From Isoetes taiwanensis (taxonomy: Eukaryota > Streptophyta > Lycopodiopsida > Isoetales > Isoetaceae), in assembly GCA_021234155.1 (NCBI GenBank), contig JAJEKV010000005.1, positions 8,612,216 through 8,676,215 of the forward strand: 64,000 nucleotides of DNA, read 5' to 3'. The stretch's first letter is position 1. Every line of letters begins with the position of its first letter. Positions 24,793-35,599 of the stretch are shown here, piece after piece. The notes under the pieces are model-generated. The model was not told where the DNA came from. It did not search any database and saw nothing but the letters and a program-made list of their open reading frames with translations. The position numbers and the translations under genes are program-made.

Positions 24793-25210
24793 CATAACTC
24801 CGACGCATGTATAACTCCGACGCATGTCCATGACTGTAGGCTATGCTTTTCTTCGTGCCCAAACTATGTGGTTCTGAAACCTGTGACCAAGATGATGAAT
24901 CCTGTGAAGAGAATAAACCAGCCTCCTGTGAACTGCTCCAGTGGGATTCCTGTGAACTGTTCCATGAGACCTGAGAATTTAAATCCTTCTTGCATCCTCT
25001 GTCTTCGTTTAAAAAACTTGTCTCGTTCAAACTGTGTCCATTACCTTTATTCCTGCGCTTGTATGTTCGGATAATCATTCTCCCGGTTTGTAAAAGAGAA
25101 GAATTATGATGTGGACTTGACCAACAGGGCTATCTTTACAGTAGCACCTTTCTTTGACGATTTCTCTTTTGTTCAATTTTAAAGAGCGTCGAATGATCCA
25201 AATGTCAGGT
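24793..25210 (-). pseudogene. Duplicated WAPL 5' end (partial exon 1 and leader)
   Basis: Plus-strand sequence 24810-25210 matches 22360-22750 almost base for base. On the minus strand it reads from the same ATG (25078) through MIIRTYKRRNKGNG to about residue 89, with one substitution seen (Ala to Val in the SSSWSQ.SEP region). It then runs off at about 24800 into unrelated sequence, giving a short nonsense tail and a stop at 24716. Exons 2-13 are absent, so it cannot make WAPL. The leader upstream of the ATG is included in the duplication, so promoter elements may have been copied too. At the breakpoint a 17-bp word, ATAACTCCGACGCATGT, is present twice (24795 and 24812). Confidence 0.9.
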
Positions 25211-26045
25211 GAAATCAAAGCTACCCAGTAGGAAATTACAAAAAGGTTGAGGCCACCGACCGCATTGATCTTCTACCAAAATTGGAAACACAGGCATAAA
25301 AATGATAATCTTCTGCTGTTCTTGCTGCAAACCCACAAATTATAACCTACTTCCCTCCCGATTTTTTGACTATTTTCCCAAGATTACAGCATACCTAGAT
25401 CTAGAATAGACTGGAGAAGCAGCAGCCGAGGAGCTCAACATCCAAGACGGAGGGCAGAAAAAAGGGCCAAATGGGCCTGCAATTGAAAAATTTCTTCCCT
25501 TTCGATCTTCAATTGCAACTTTTGGGAAATTTTTGAAAAAGTTGAAGATGCTCTGACGTTCTTGAAGGTTTGTCGACGTTCCTTTTCTAATAAAACATAA
25601 AACTGCCAATGGTCTTAAAATTTCTAGTGAACCAACTAGACCATTAGAAGAGCCATATTCCTTGATAATTAATTAATTACTTGGTAATCACTAGTGCCAT
25701 CGAATAACCTTGGTAATCACTATTGCCTACTTAGTGGAGCATCATTTGAATACCTGCATTATAGTTCTAGGTAATTAATAATTTGGTCTATATTGTACAA
25801 TATATTTGTTCTATATAGTTTGCTCTACCAATATGGAGCATCATTTGAATCTTTGCACTAGAGTTGTAAACAGTCTGTAATTTGGCCTATACACATTTTT
25901 TATTCCATGGATCTTCTTGATATTTTATAAGTTCCAAATAAGAGTTGATCATCTTCCTTAAGAAAAATTGCACAAATTTTCTCCATTTTCTTTTTAACCT
26001 ATCTTTATGGCTCTTTATTGCTTACTCCTTATTGTTCACTTCTTA

Positions 26046-26885
26046 TTGTTTTTTTTCGTTCATTGGATCTAAGCATATTCTAAGAAATTTGCCCGATCTA
26101 GGGTCCACAAATATACATCTCACACCCCCGTATACTAGCGCGCTCCCCTACATGTACATATGTACAAAAATACGTATAGGAGTGGCAAATACAAAGGCAG
26201 CAACCATTGCAAAGCCAAAAAAAAAATGTTCCTCCAAAGAAACTGGCGTTCGCTCCTCCTGAAATAAAGCTTCAATTTTTGATGTACCATTCGAAACAGA
26301 GCCGGTAACATGGTTTATCACATGGGGCCAGTAAACAGAGGTACATGAAAGCACAAACTTAAAGCTTCTGGATTCATAGAATAGCTTCACAAAGAAGCCT
26401 CAACAAAAAGCCTTTCTCACAAACTTCAAGCTTCCGGATTCACAGAGCAGCTTTACTAAGAAATCTCAGAAAGAAGATGTCTACATAAACAAAGCAGAAA
26501 AGCAGCAAACAAGACATAAAACATATTCGCATCAGCAGTATAGCCTGTACGCTACCAGTCTAGCTCCTTCCCTGCACAGCCAAACCACTCAGAAACTTCT
26601 CATTCAAATCGACCCTGTGCAGCCAAACCATTCCATCCAAATCCGCAGATCTTCACCTGGTCAGCAACCATCATCTCCAGCGGCCCTGTTTGGAAGTCCA
26701 CATGGCCATAGCATACCAGAAAAGTAAGCTTGAAGTCAGATCTGGCTGCCCCGCCATGCTCGGCCGTCGTTGCACAGAAGCAAAAATATTCTAATTCTAA
26801 CCACTAAAACATACAATATTAAACCGCACCCTCCTTTTCTCGCCAAACCATTACCCAAGTCTTATTCCAGAGATAATTTGGCAAC
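26046..26885. other. Unit-specific 0.85-kb segment in the array, unidentified
   Basis: This stretch interrupts an array unit: repeat sequence stops after TTTATGGCTCTTTATTG near 26020-26050 and resumes with TTATGGCTCCTTATTC near 26888. It is absent from the other units. On the minus strand a hydrophobic segment, FFFGFAMVAAFVFATPIRI, is encoded near 26165-26225 within an 80-codon open frame; I cannot assign it. Imperfect duplications with AAGCTTC(T/C)GGATTCA occur near 26360 and 26430, and CAGCCAAACCA near 26575 and 26620. It could be an insertion, or the ancestral state lost from other units. Confidence 0.6.
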
Positions 26886-28108
26886 CTTATGGCTCCTTAT
26901 TCTATTTGTATTTCATGGTTACCAGATTAGAACCTTCCACATCTAAGGCCACCAATTAATATTTGAAAAAACCTCTTGTGCAAACAAGTAGTGGAAGTAT
27001 CCTATATATCACAATAACAGGGGTTGCACGAGGAATTGATATGGATGCATAAATCACCATTCCTGAAATCATAGACAATACCCCTAAAACAATTGGATAG
27101 ATTATTATATAAGGAAAAATAACAAAGTGCCTAGGCACTAGCGGTGGATTGCCCCAATACCATGTGTTAGTTAGACAAGGCATTCTTAGGGTTGGTCAAG
27201 CTTGGGACCACCCTAGCCCATGGAGTGCTCTACCTCAGGCCATCATTATGTATACGCTCCACAAATATTGTGACAGGGTTGTGCCTATAGGGCAAAATGA
27301 AAGCTACCCCGTAGGAAATTACAAAAAGGTTGAGGCCACCAACCGCATTGATCTTCTACCAAAATTAGAAACACAAGCATAAAAAAGATGATCCTCAGAC
27401 TGATGTTCTTGCTGCAAACCCACAAATTACAACCTACTTCCCTCCCAATTTTTTTGATTATTTTTCCAAGATTACAGCATACCTAGATCTAGAATAGACT
27501 GGAGAAGCAGCAGCCAAGGAGCTCAACATCCAAGGCGGAGAACAGAAAAAAAGGCCAAATGGGACTCCCATTTTTTCCCTTTCAATCTTCAATTGCAGGA
27601 GTGGAGTGACTTTTGGGGAATTTTTGAAAAAGTGAATATGCTCTGACGTTCTTGAAGGTTTGTCGATGTTTCTTTTCTAAAATGAAAAGTTGCCAATGGT
27701 CTTAAAATTCCTAGTTGAACCAACTAGACCATTAAAAGAAGCCACATTCCTTGATAATTAATTAATTACTTGGTAATCACGAGTGCCTATCGAATAACCT
27801 TGGTAATCACTATTGCCTACTTAGTAGCATCATTTGAATACCTGCATTATAGTTCTAGGTAATTGATAATTTGGTCTATATAGTACAATATATTTGTTCT
27901 ATATAGTTTGGTCTACCAATATGGAGCATCATTTGAATGCCTGCATTAAAGTTGTAAACAATTTGTAATTTAGCCTATACACGTTTTTTATTCCATTGAT
28001 CTTCTTGATATATTATAAGTTCCAAATAAGTGTATTATAGAATCATCTTCCTTGAGAAAAATTGCACAAATTTTCTCCATTTTCTCTTTATTCTATCTTC
28101 CTTAGGCT

Positions 28109-28885
28109 AGAATCAAACAGCAAGAAAACAAGGGAGAAAAGAGACGGAGTGAAAACCAAAGGAATATGATGGATTGGATTGTTTTTCTTCGGTGCTACAG
28201 AAGATGGTCACATATGTGACGTGTAGAGCATAGCACGTTGACACCTAACCTACCTAGGGGCATACATGAACATAAATATAAACTTTAAACCATGGTCCTA
28301 TGTAAATACATAGGCTGCCATGTCAGCACATATGTGTGCTTACCCATTAAGAATTATTTCTGTCATCCTCCCCTAAGCACATATATGAACTGAGAACAAA
28401 AGAAGATGAGAACAAAAGAAGAATGCTATAGCTTATCGTGGTAATCCTCCCCCTAAGTTGAGCATTCGAATACCAAGCTGAATCTTGAATTTCTAAAATG
28501 TAGACCCTGCTAATGGTTTGGTGAAGAGGTCAGCCAATTGATTTGTGGTTGGAATGTGACGAAGATCAAGCTGACCAAATGTGTTTGCTGCAGGCATGAA
28601 ACACAGGATTATTAGCAAGTTGCAAAGAGCTTTGGTTGTCACAATAGAGTGGAATAATGCTGGTGTCAAAGCCTAATTCTGCGAAAACTTTGGCTAACCA
28701 AACGGCTTCAGCAGCAGGAATCGCTTAGGCTTTATACTCCGCCTCTGTACTAGAAAGAGAGACTGAGGGCTGACGCTTGCTACGCCAAGTAATGATGTTC
28801 TTACCAAGGCCAAACACATAACCCGTGGTGCGTCGCGTATCAAGACAAACCAGAATGATCAGCATCTACAAAACCATGTAAAGCA
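28109..28885 (-). mobile_element. Ty1/copia 3' fragment: RNase H end, polypurine tract, LTR
   Basis: The minus strand from 28885 reads the copia RNase H region: [11 protein letters not shown], then [14 protein letters not shown] near 28765-28730, AAEAVWLAKVF, YCDNQSSLQLANNP and finally DLRHIPTTNQLADLFTKPLA. Stops and changes break the frame. A polypurine tract AGGGGAGGA abuts TGACAGAAATAATTC at 28365, marking the 3' LTR, which extends to about 28109. Everything upstream of RNase H (gag, protease, integrase, reverse transcriptase, 5' LTR) is missing. The fragment interrupts a tandem-array unit; array sequence resumes at about 28886. The 5'-truncated structure suggests later deletion or recombination. 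Confidence 0.85.
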
Positions 28886-29790
28886 GGCAACATCCAAGAC
28901 GGAGGACAGAAAAAAGGGCCAAATGGGCCTCCAATTGAAAAATTTCTTCCCTTTCGATCTTCAATTGCAGGACTGGAGTGACTTTTGGGAAATTTTTGAA
29001 AAAGTTGAAGATGCTCTGACGTTCTTGAAGGTTTGTCGACGTTCCTTTTCTAAAACGAAAAACTGCCAATGGTCTTAAAATTCCTAGTGAACCAACTAGA
29101 CCATTAGAAGGGCCACATTCCTTGATAATTAATTAATTACTTGGTAATCACTAGTGCCTATCGAATAAATAACCTTGGTAATCACTATTGCCTATGGGTG
29201 GTGGAAATGGGTGGTGGAAGTATCCTATGTAGCACAATAACAGGGGTTGCACAGGGACTTGATATGGATGCATAAATCACCATTCCTGAAACCATAGACA
29301 ATACCCCTAAAACAACTGAATGGATTATTATATAAGGAAAAATAACAAAGTGCCTAGGCACTATGGATTGTCCCAATACCATGTGTTAGTTGGACAAGGC
29401 ATTCTTAGGGTTGGTCAGGTTTGGGACCACCCTAGTACCATGGAGTGCTCTACCTCAGTCCATCATTATGTATACGCTCCTCAATGACAGGGTTGTGCCT
29501 ATAGGGTAAAATGAAAGCTACCCAGTAGGAATTTACAAAAAGGTTGAGGCCACCAACTGCATTGATCTTCTACCAAAATTAGAAACACAAGCATAAAAAA
29601 AAAATGATCTTCAGACTGTTGTTTTTGCTGCAAACCCACAAATTATAACCTACTTCCCTCTCGATTTTTTGACTATTTTTCCAAGATTAGAGCATACCTA
29701 GATCTAGAATAGACTAGAGACGCAATAGTCGAGGAGCTCAACATCTAAGACGGAGAACAGAAAAAAGGACCAAATGGGCCTCCAATAGAA

Positions 29791-29824
29791 GGAAGGAAAG
29801 AAGTATATTTTAACATCCGCGGAG
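29791..29824 (-). mobile_element. 34-bp LINE 3'-tail insertion with target duplication
   Basis: Flanked by the 10-bp direct repeat TCCAATAGAA (29781-29790 and 29825-29834). The insert, read on the minus strand, ends GGATGTTAAAATATAC plus CTTCC-type tail, the same terminus as the ORF1-bearing LINE at 34-35.5 kb. Other array units have an uninterrupted CTCCAATTGAAAAA here. This is a LINE insertion truncated to little more than its tail. Confidence 0.8.
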
Positions 29825-32800
29825 TCCAATAGAAAAACTTCTTCTCTTTCAATCTTCAATTGCAGGACTGGAGTGACTTTTGTTTGCCGATGTTCCTTTT
29901 TTAAAACAAAAAGTTGCCAATGGTCTTAAAATTCTTAGTTGAACTAATTAGACCATTAGAAGAAGCCACATTCCTTGATAATTAATTAATTACTTGGTAA
30001 TCACAAGTGCCTATCGAATAACCTTGGTAATCACTATTGCCTACTTAGTGGGGCATCATTTGGATACGTGCATTATAATTCTAGGTAACTGATAATTTGG
30101 TCTATATAGTACAATATATTTGTTCTATATAGTTTGGTCTACCAATATGGAGCATCATTTAAATGCCTGCATTAAAGTTGTAAACAATTTGTAATTTGGT
30201 CTATACACATTTTTTATTCCATTGATCTTCTTGATAAATTATAAGTTCCAAGTAAATGTTGTCCTCATTAAATATCATGAGATTATAGAATCATCTTCTT
30301 TAAGAAAAATTGCACAAATTTTCTTCATTCTCTCTTTAATCTATCCTTATGGCTCCTTATTCTATCCGTATTTCGTGCTTACTAGATTAGAACCTTCCAC
30401 ATCTAAGGCCACCATTTAATATTTGAGAAAACCTCTTGCACAAACCGGTAGTGGGAAGTATCCTATGGTCTCTAGTATTCACTGTCACAATTATGAATTA
30501 ATGAATTTATTACCAGTTATAGGAGGAAAAGAAAATGGCAATGGCGTTCCAATTCATAATATAATTTTTTAGAGGGCAACTTGAGCACTTTTCCTTTAAT
30601 AGAGATTGAATTAAAAGTCGTTTGTATTAGAAATTATAGGAAAAAAAATTCAAAACTTCCAAATCGAGGCCAATGAACCAAAATTGATCAAGACCAATGA
30701 ACTTCCGCATTGATCTTCTACCAAAATTGGAAACACGAGCATAAAAATGATAATCTTCAGACTGCTGTTCTTGCTGCAAACCCACAAATTATAACCTACT
30801 TCCCTCCCGATTTTTTGACTATTTTCCCAAGATTACAGCATACCTAGATCTAGAATAGACTGGAGAAGCAGCAGCCGAGGAGCTCAACATCCAAGACGGA
30901 GGACAGAAAAAAGGGCCAAATGGGCCTCCAATTGAAAAATTTCTTCCCTTTCGATCTTCAATTGCAGGACTGGAGTGACTTTTGGGAAATTTTTGAAAAA
31001 GTTGAAGATGCTCTGACGTTCTTGAAGGTTTGTCGACGTTCCTTTTCTAAAACGAAAAACTGCCAATGGTCTTAAAATTCCTAGTGAACCAATTAGACCA
31101 TTAGAAGAGCCACATTCCTTGATAATTAATTAATTACTTGGTAATCACTAGTGCCTATCGAATAAATAACCTTGGTAATCACTATTGCCTACTTTGTGGA
31201 GCATCATTTGAATACCTGCATTATAGTTCTAGGTAGTTAATAATTTGGTCTATATTGTACAATATATTTGTTCTATATAGTTTGCTCTACCAGAGTTGTA
31301 CAGTCTATAATTTGGCCTCTTCTTGATATTTTATAAGTTCCAAATAAGAGTTGTGCTCATTGAATATCACGAGATTATAGAATCATCTTCCTTAAAAAAA
31401 GATGGCTCCTTATTCGATCTATCTTTCGTGGTTACTAGATTAGAACCTTCCACATCTAAGGCCACCAATTAATATTTGAAAAAACCTCTTGCGCAAATGG
31501 GTGGTGGAAGTATCCTATGTAGCACAATAACAGGGGTTGCACAGGGACTTGATATGGATGCATAAATCACCATTCCTGAAACCATAGACAATACCCCTAA
31601 AACAATTGAATGGATTATTATATAAGGAAAAATAACAAAGTGCCTAGGGACTATGGATTGCCCCAATACCATGTGTTAGTTGGACAAGGCATTCTTAGGG
31701 TTGGTCAGGCTTGGGACCACCCTAGCCCATGGAGTGCTCTACCTCAGGCCATCGCTCCTCAAATATTGTGACAGGGTTGTGCCTATAGGGTAAAATGAAA
31801 GCTACCCAGTTACAAAAAGGTTGAGGCCACCAACCGCATTGATCTTCTACCAAAATTAGAACACAAGCATAAAAAAGATGATCTTCAGACTGTTGTTCAT
31901 GCTGCAAACCCTTAAATTATAACCTCCCTCCCGATTTTTTGACTATTTTTTCAAGATTAGAGCATACCTATATCTAGAATAGACTAGAGACGCAGTAGCC
32001 GAGGAGCTCAACATCCAAGACGGAGAACAGAAAAAAAGGCCAAATGGGCCTCCAATTGAAAAATTTCTTCTCTTTCAATCTTCAATTGCAGGACTGGAGT
32101 GACTTTTGGGGAATTTTTGAAAAAGTGAAGATGCTCTGACATTCTTGGAGGTTTGCCGATGTTCCTTTTCTAAGACGAAAAGTTGCCAATGGTCTTAAAA
32201 TTCCTAATTGAACCAACTAGACCATTAGAAGAATCCACATTCCTTGATAATTAATTAATTACTTGGCAATCACAAGTGCCTATCGAATAACCTTGGTAAT
32301 CACTATTGCCTACTTATTGGAGCATCATTTGAATACCTGCATTATAGTTCTAGGTAATTGATAATTTGGTCTATATAGTACAATATATTTGTTCTATATA
32401 GTTTGGTCGACCAATATGGAGCATCATTTGAATGCCTGCATTAAAGTTGTAAACAATTTGTAATCTGGGCTATACACATTTTTTATCCCATTGACCTTCT
32501 TGATAAATTAAGTGTTGTCCTCATTGAATATCATGAGATTATAGAATCATCTTCCATTTTCTCTTTAATCTAACTTATGGCTCCTTATTCTATCCGTATT
32601 TCGTGCTTACTAGATTAGAATCTTCCACATCTAAGGCCACCATTTAATATTTGAAAAAACCTCTTGCGCAAACCAGTGGCGGGAAGTATCCTATGGTCTC
32701 TAGTATTCACGGTCACAACTATGAATTAATGAATAAATTATTAGTTATAGGAGGAAAAGAAAATGGCAATGGCGTTCCAATTCATAATATAATTTTTTAG

Positions 32801-32930
32801 AGAGCAACTTGAGCATTTTTTCTTCAATAGAGATTAAATTAAAAGTCCTTTCTACTAAAAATTATAGGAAAAACAAATTCAAAACTTCCAAATGAAGGCT
32901 AATGAACATTTTTCTTTGATGAACTGACTT

Positions 32931-34150
32931 GTCTACTGCTTGTGTTCCAAATTTCAGGTTAAAATTCATTTTCGGGTAAAACATATTGATTTTGTTTGAG
33001 TACAGCCTTCTGGAAACTAGTATGGGTTCACAGAAAAAGGACAATTTTGACCCTATCACGTTCGAATGGTCCTATCTCTCTTCCCAGAACTCCGATCTTG
33101 GCATGTTTCTTGGCGGTCAAAACTAGGGCGACAGAGAGAGAAGGCCGCCCTTCTTCTTCTTCCTTTCGGCACTGCTCCAATCTTGCGTGCATATCAGATA
33201 CCAGAATTGTTGTTAGAGGGGTTTTCTCAATTTCTTCTTTGGATTCCATTCTCTCAAAGACGATCTGGTAATTGTCATCAAAATTGCTTCAAGGCGGTCC
33301 TTATAATGCCAGTTTGCCAATAACATAGCCCAGTCTACCAATTGTGTAAGAAACGCTGAAAAAGGCATGGAGCTGATAATGTTTAGCATATTTCAAGCAG
33401 ACGTAAGAAGATCAATTTAATTGGATAATTTTTTCGAAAGCATCATCAAATAACAGATCCTCTGAATTGTTGGCTTTTTCCCCTTCTTTCTTTCTAGCAA
33501 AAAGGTTAGCAGTAGAATTCTTGAAAAAGAATAGAGTGCTTTGAACTAAAATCTACAGGTTTATCAAAATATATGAGATCGTTTGAGATGCTGAGTTAAA
33601 GACTTTTTGAGCAAAATGATGCTTATATCTTGAGCCAGACTTTAGAGAGGAGGAATCTAGTGGATGTGCTTTGTATTTGCATCCGACAACGCAGCTTCTC
33701 TTATGGTGTCAATTTGTTAGTTTTAATGGTTGATGAAATTGCAGGTTTTGTTCAAATTGTGGAAGCATGTGCGGCTTCTTTGAGCAGTGTGGCAGGCTAC
33801 TCATCTTACTCTTTATTCCTTCTATGCTCTCCACACTTGCAAGAGATTTTCTTTTGAGCAATCAAGATTCATCTGCAGTTTTTGGAAAGTTTGTACTGGG
33901 CTCCTGCAATATTCTATCTAGCTGGGAAGATTGGTTTTGATCATGTAATACTGGATGGATAGAAGAGGAGGTTGAGTAAGGCATATTAGTACAGAAGCTA
34001 TGGCGGATATGAGATCTCTGTGCTTAAAATTATTTGATCTATGAGAAGCCATATGTTGTAGCAGCACCGGATTCAACCATAACAGCAACGTAGCATACAA
34101 GGCACGCAGCCACAGCTTCACAAGCAAAAAAATCAGGTCGTTGTATTTCG
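32931..34150. other. Intergenic, unidentified
   Basis: No family recognised. A 73-codon minus-strand open frame at 33028-33249 (starting MESKEEIEKTPLTTIL) is Glu/Lys-rich and has no visible domain. Plus-strand frames overlapping it have no signature. The segment may include the 5' part of the LINE that follows. Confidence 0.45.
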
Positions 34151-34353
34151 TTCCAGATCAAGCACGAATTGAGCAGCTCCTTTCCCTGCCAGATTGGCCG
34201 AACAGATCATCAGAGGTTCTTTCTCCTCCGTCTTTCTGATTTACTTAGTTCCAGTGTATCCAACCGGTTGCAAATCTAGTCCCCTGCTTGCCCTTCATTT
34301 TCTTCTCCTCCACATAGTTATAGCCACTCAGCATGACCCACAGGATCAAAACC

Positions 34354-35340
34354 ATGGCACGAGAGACCCGCAAAGCCAAGAATCTGATCAAATTGCCAGT
34401 GCATATCTCAGACAAACCCTATGACCCTTCAATTAAACCGTATCTTATGGCAGCCCCCTTTTTTGGTCCTCAGTGTCCTATTCTAACCCAGCCGGATTCA
34501 TAGTCAGTTCCTGATGCATCCTTAAATGCGGCCCTAGAAAGGCTTGCTGCTGAAATGAATTGTCTGCATCCAGATATCTTAGCCAGCATACAGACAGTCT
34601 GCTCTACTGTCACTGTCACAGCAATGTTTGCTCAATTACCCTTACAAAGTTGGGTGCAGCTTCTAGAGTTGTTGCTACACTCTGTGGGCCACAGCCTGGT
34701 AGATCATAGTATTGCTCCGCCAGTGTCCAGCACAATGGCTGCCACTGAGCAGGTGAATGATATGCACGAGGATGATAGCAGAGTACATGGATCCACACAT
34801 CCTGTGCCCGACCATGTGAATGATATGCCTAAAGCTGATGACAGAGTACAAGGATCCACATATACTTTGCCTGAGGATTCATTGCACACTATGCAAGCAG
34901 AGGTCTCGCCTTCTGCGTCAGCAAGGGCCGCAGAGCATATACCAGCATTGAGCCTCCGCATAGTAGGTATTGAGGAGACCAGTGATTCTCTTGCTACAGA
35001 TGAGGCAGTACAGTTTTTTATCCGAGTGATGCATATCCAAGCACATGGTATTGTCTCGGCCCAGCGGGTTGGAGCAGTGCGGCCTGACCGTCCTCGTCAC
35101 CTCTTGGTACGCTTTCAAGATGCTCTTTCTTGGTTGCACATCCTGCGACATGGCAACCATTTGAAAGGAACCACCTTCTCCGTCCAGGAAGACTTGACCC
35201 CAACACAGCTCTGTAGACGGAAAGAAGAATTGTGTCATGTGTGAGAGGCTCGCCTACAGCGGAAGTGGGCCGTTTATAGGGCAGGTCAAGCTATCATTCG
35301 AGATCAGTGGCCATCTGATCCATGGGCAGTTACTGTATAG
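34354..35340 (+). pseudogene. LINE ORF1 protein, two in-frame stops
   Basis: Starting at ATG 34354 (MARETRKAKN) one frame runs to a TAG at 35338-35340, broken by a TAG near 34501 and a TGA near 35242. The central block LSLRIVGIEE and, later, RVGAVRPDRPRHLLVRFQDA followed by LKGTTFSVQEDLTPTQL has the layout of the RRM and C-terminal domain of L1-type ORF1 proteins (nucleic-acid chaperones that coat LINE RNA). The segment around 34750-34870 contains two copies of a (V)NDM..DD(S/R)VQGST-like repeat. The homologue at 54028-55033 shares the start, the central block and the end (RLQ(R/K)KWAVYR). There is no zinc knuckle. Confidence 0.75.
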
Positions 35341-35403
35341 CCATTTATTTTTTTGTTTCGCTCTGGTTTCATTTCTATTGTTTTTATTTGCTATCATTTG
35401 GTA

Positions 35404-35531
35404 GGGCTCATGCCCTATATTGTGTGTTGTAACGGGGCTTAGACCCCATGTTCTGTTTTTTGGGCTTCGGCCCTCTGTTCTGTTAGGGCTTATGCCCCCT
35501 TTATTTGTTCTGGTCCCATAACCCGATTGGG
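35404..35531 (+). other. Ladder of short perfect hairpins in LINE 3' UTR
   Basis: Five consecutive small palindromes occur: GGGCTCATGCCC (35404-35415), GGGGCTTAGACCCC (35434-35447), GGGCTTCGGCCC (35462-35473), GGGCTTATGCCC (35486-35497) and CCCATAACCCGATTGGG (35515-35531, imperfect). Each stem is 3-4 G-C pairs with a 4-6 base loop. The related element has counterparts at 55127-55140 and 55152-55163. They lie just before the terminal tail, where LINE reverse transcriptases recognise their RNA. Confidence 0.8.
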
Positions 35532-35599
35532 TTCCGTGGATGTTAAAAATTTCTTCCTTCCTTCCATCTATTCAATATAAATTTCTTTCCTTAAAAAAA

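Larger units (their letters stand above)
22640..32930. repeat. Tandem array of ~1.1-1.25 kb units upstream of WAPL
   Basis: The word GCATTGATCTTCTACCAAAA recurs in the same orientation at 22811, 24532, 25262, 27345, 29559, 30707 and 31836, with a partial unit entering at about 28886. Each unit runs through blocks containing GACGTTCTTGAAGGTTTG, CTTGATAATTAATTAA and AGCATCATTTGAATACCTGC. Several then reach a second block (about 23670-23850, 26958-27140, 29205-29365, 31471-31650) with GTGCCTAGG(C/G)ACTA and GGTTGGTCAGG. Copies differ by point changes and small indels, so they duplicated at different times. Units at 30476-30700 and 32690-32925 share another block (TATCCTATGGTCTCTAGTAT). Insertions found only in some units are listed separately. 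No known transposon proteins lie in the unit itself. Confidence 0.9.
34150..35590 (+). mobile_element. ORF1-only LINE copy with 3' terminus
   Basis: Contains an ORF1-like gene followed after about 200 bp by the LINE 3' terminus (GTCCCATAACCCG... CCGTGGATGTTAAAA at 35513-35547) and a CTTCC-rich tail. No ORF2 lies between. The 5' boundary is not resolved. The same arrangement occurs at 53709-55238, so the lack of ORF2 is a property of a subfamily, not one deletion. Terminal sequence is shared with the ORF2-bearing fragments ending near 47.56 and 51.77 kb. Confidence 0.8.

Noticed and set aside
27149-27382. 77-codon plus-strand frame in an array unit (ends LPKLETQA)
   Set aside because: Equivalent positions in other units carry stops; no family recognised, so not called as a gene.
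33028-33249. 73-codon minus-strand Glu/Lys-rich frame
   Set aside because: Charged low-complexity sequence without domain or splice partners.
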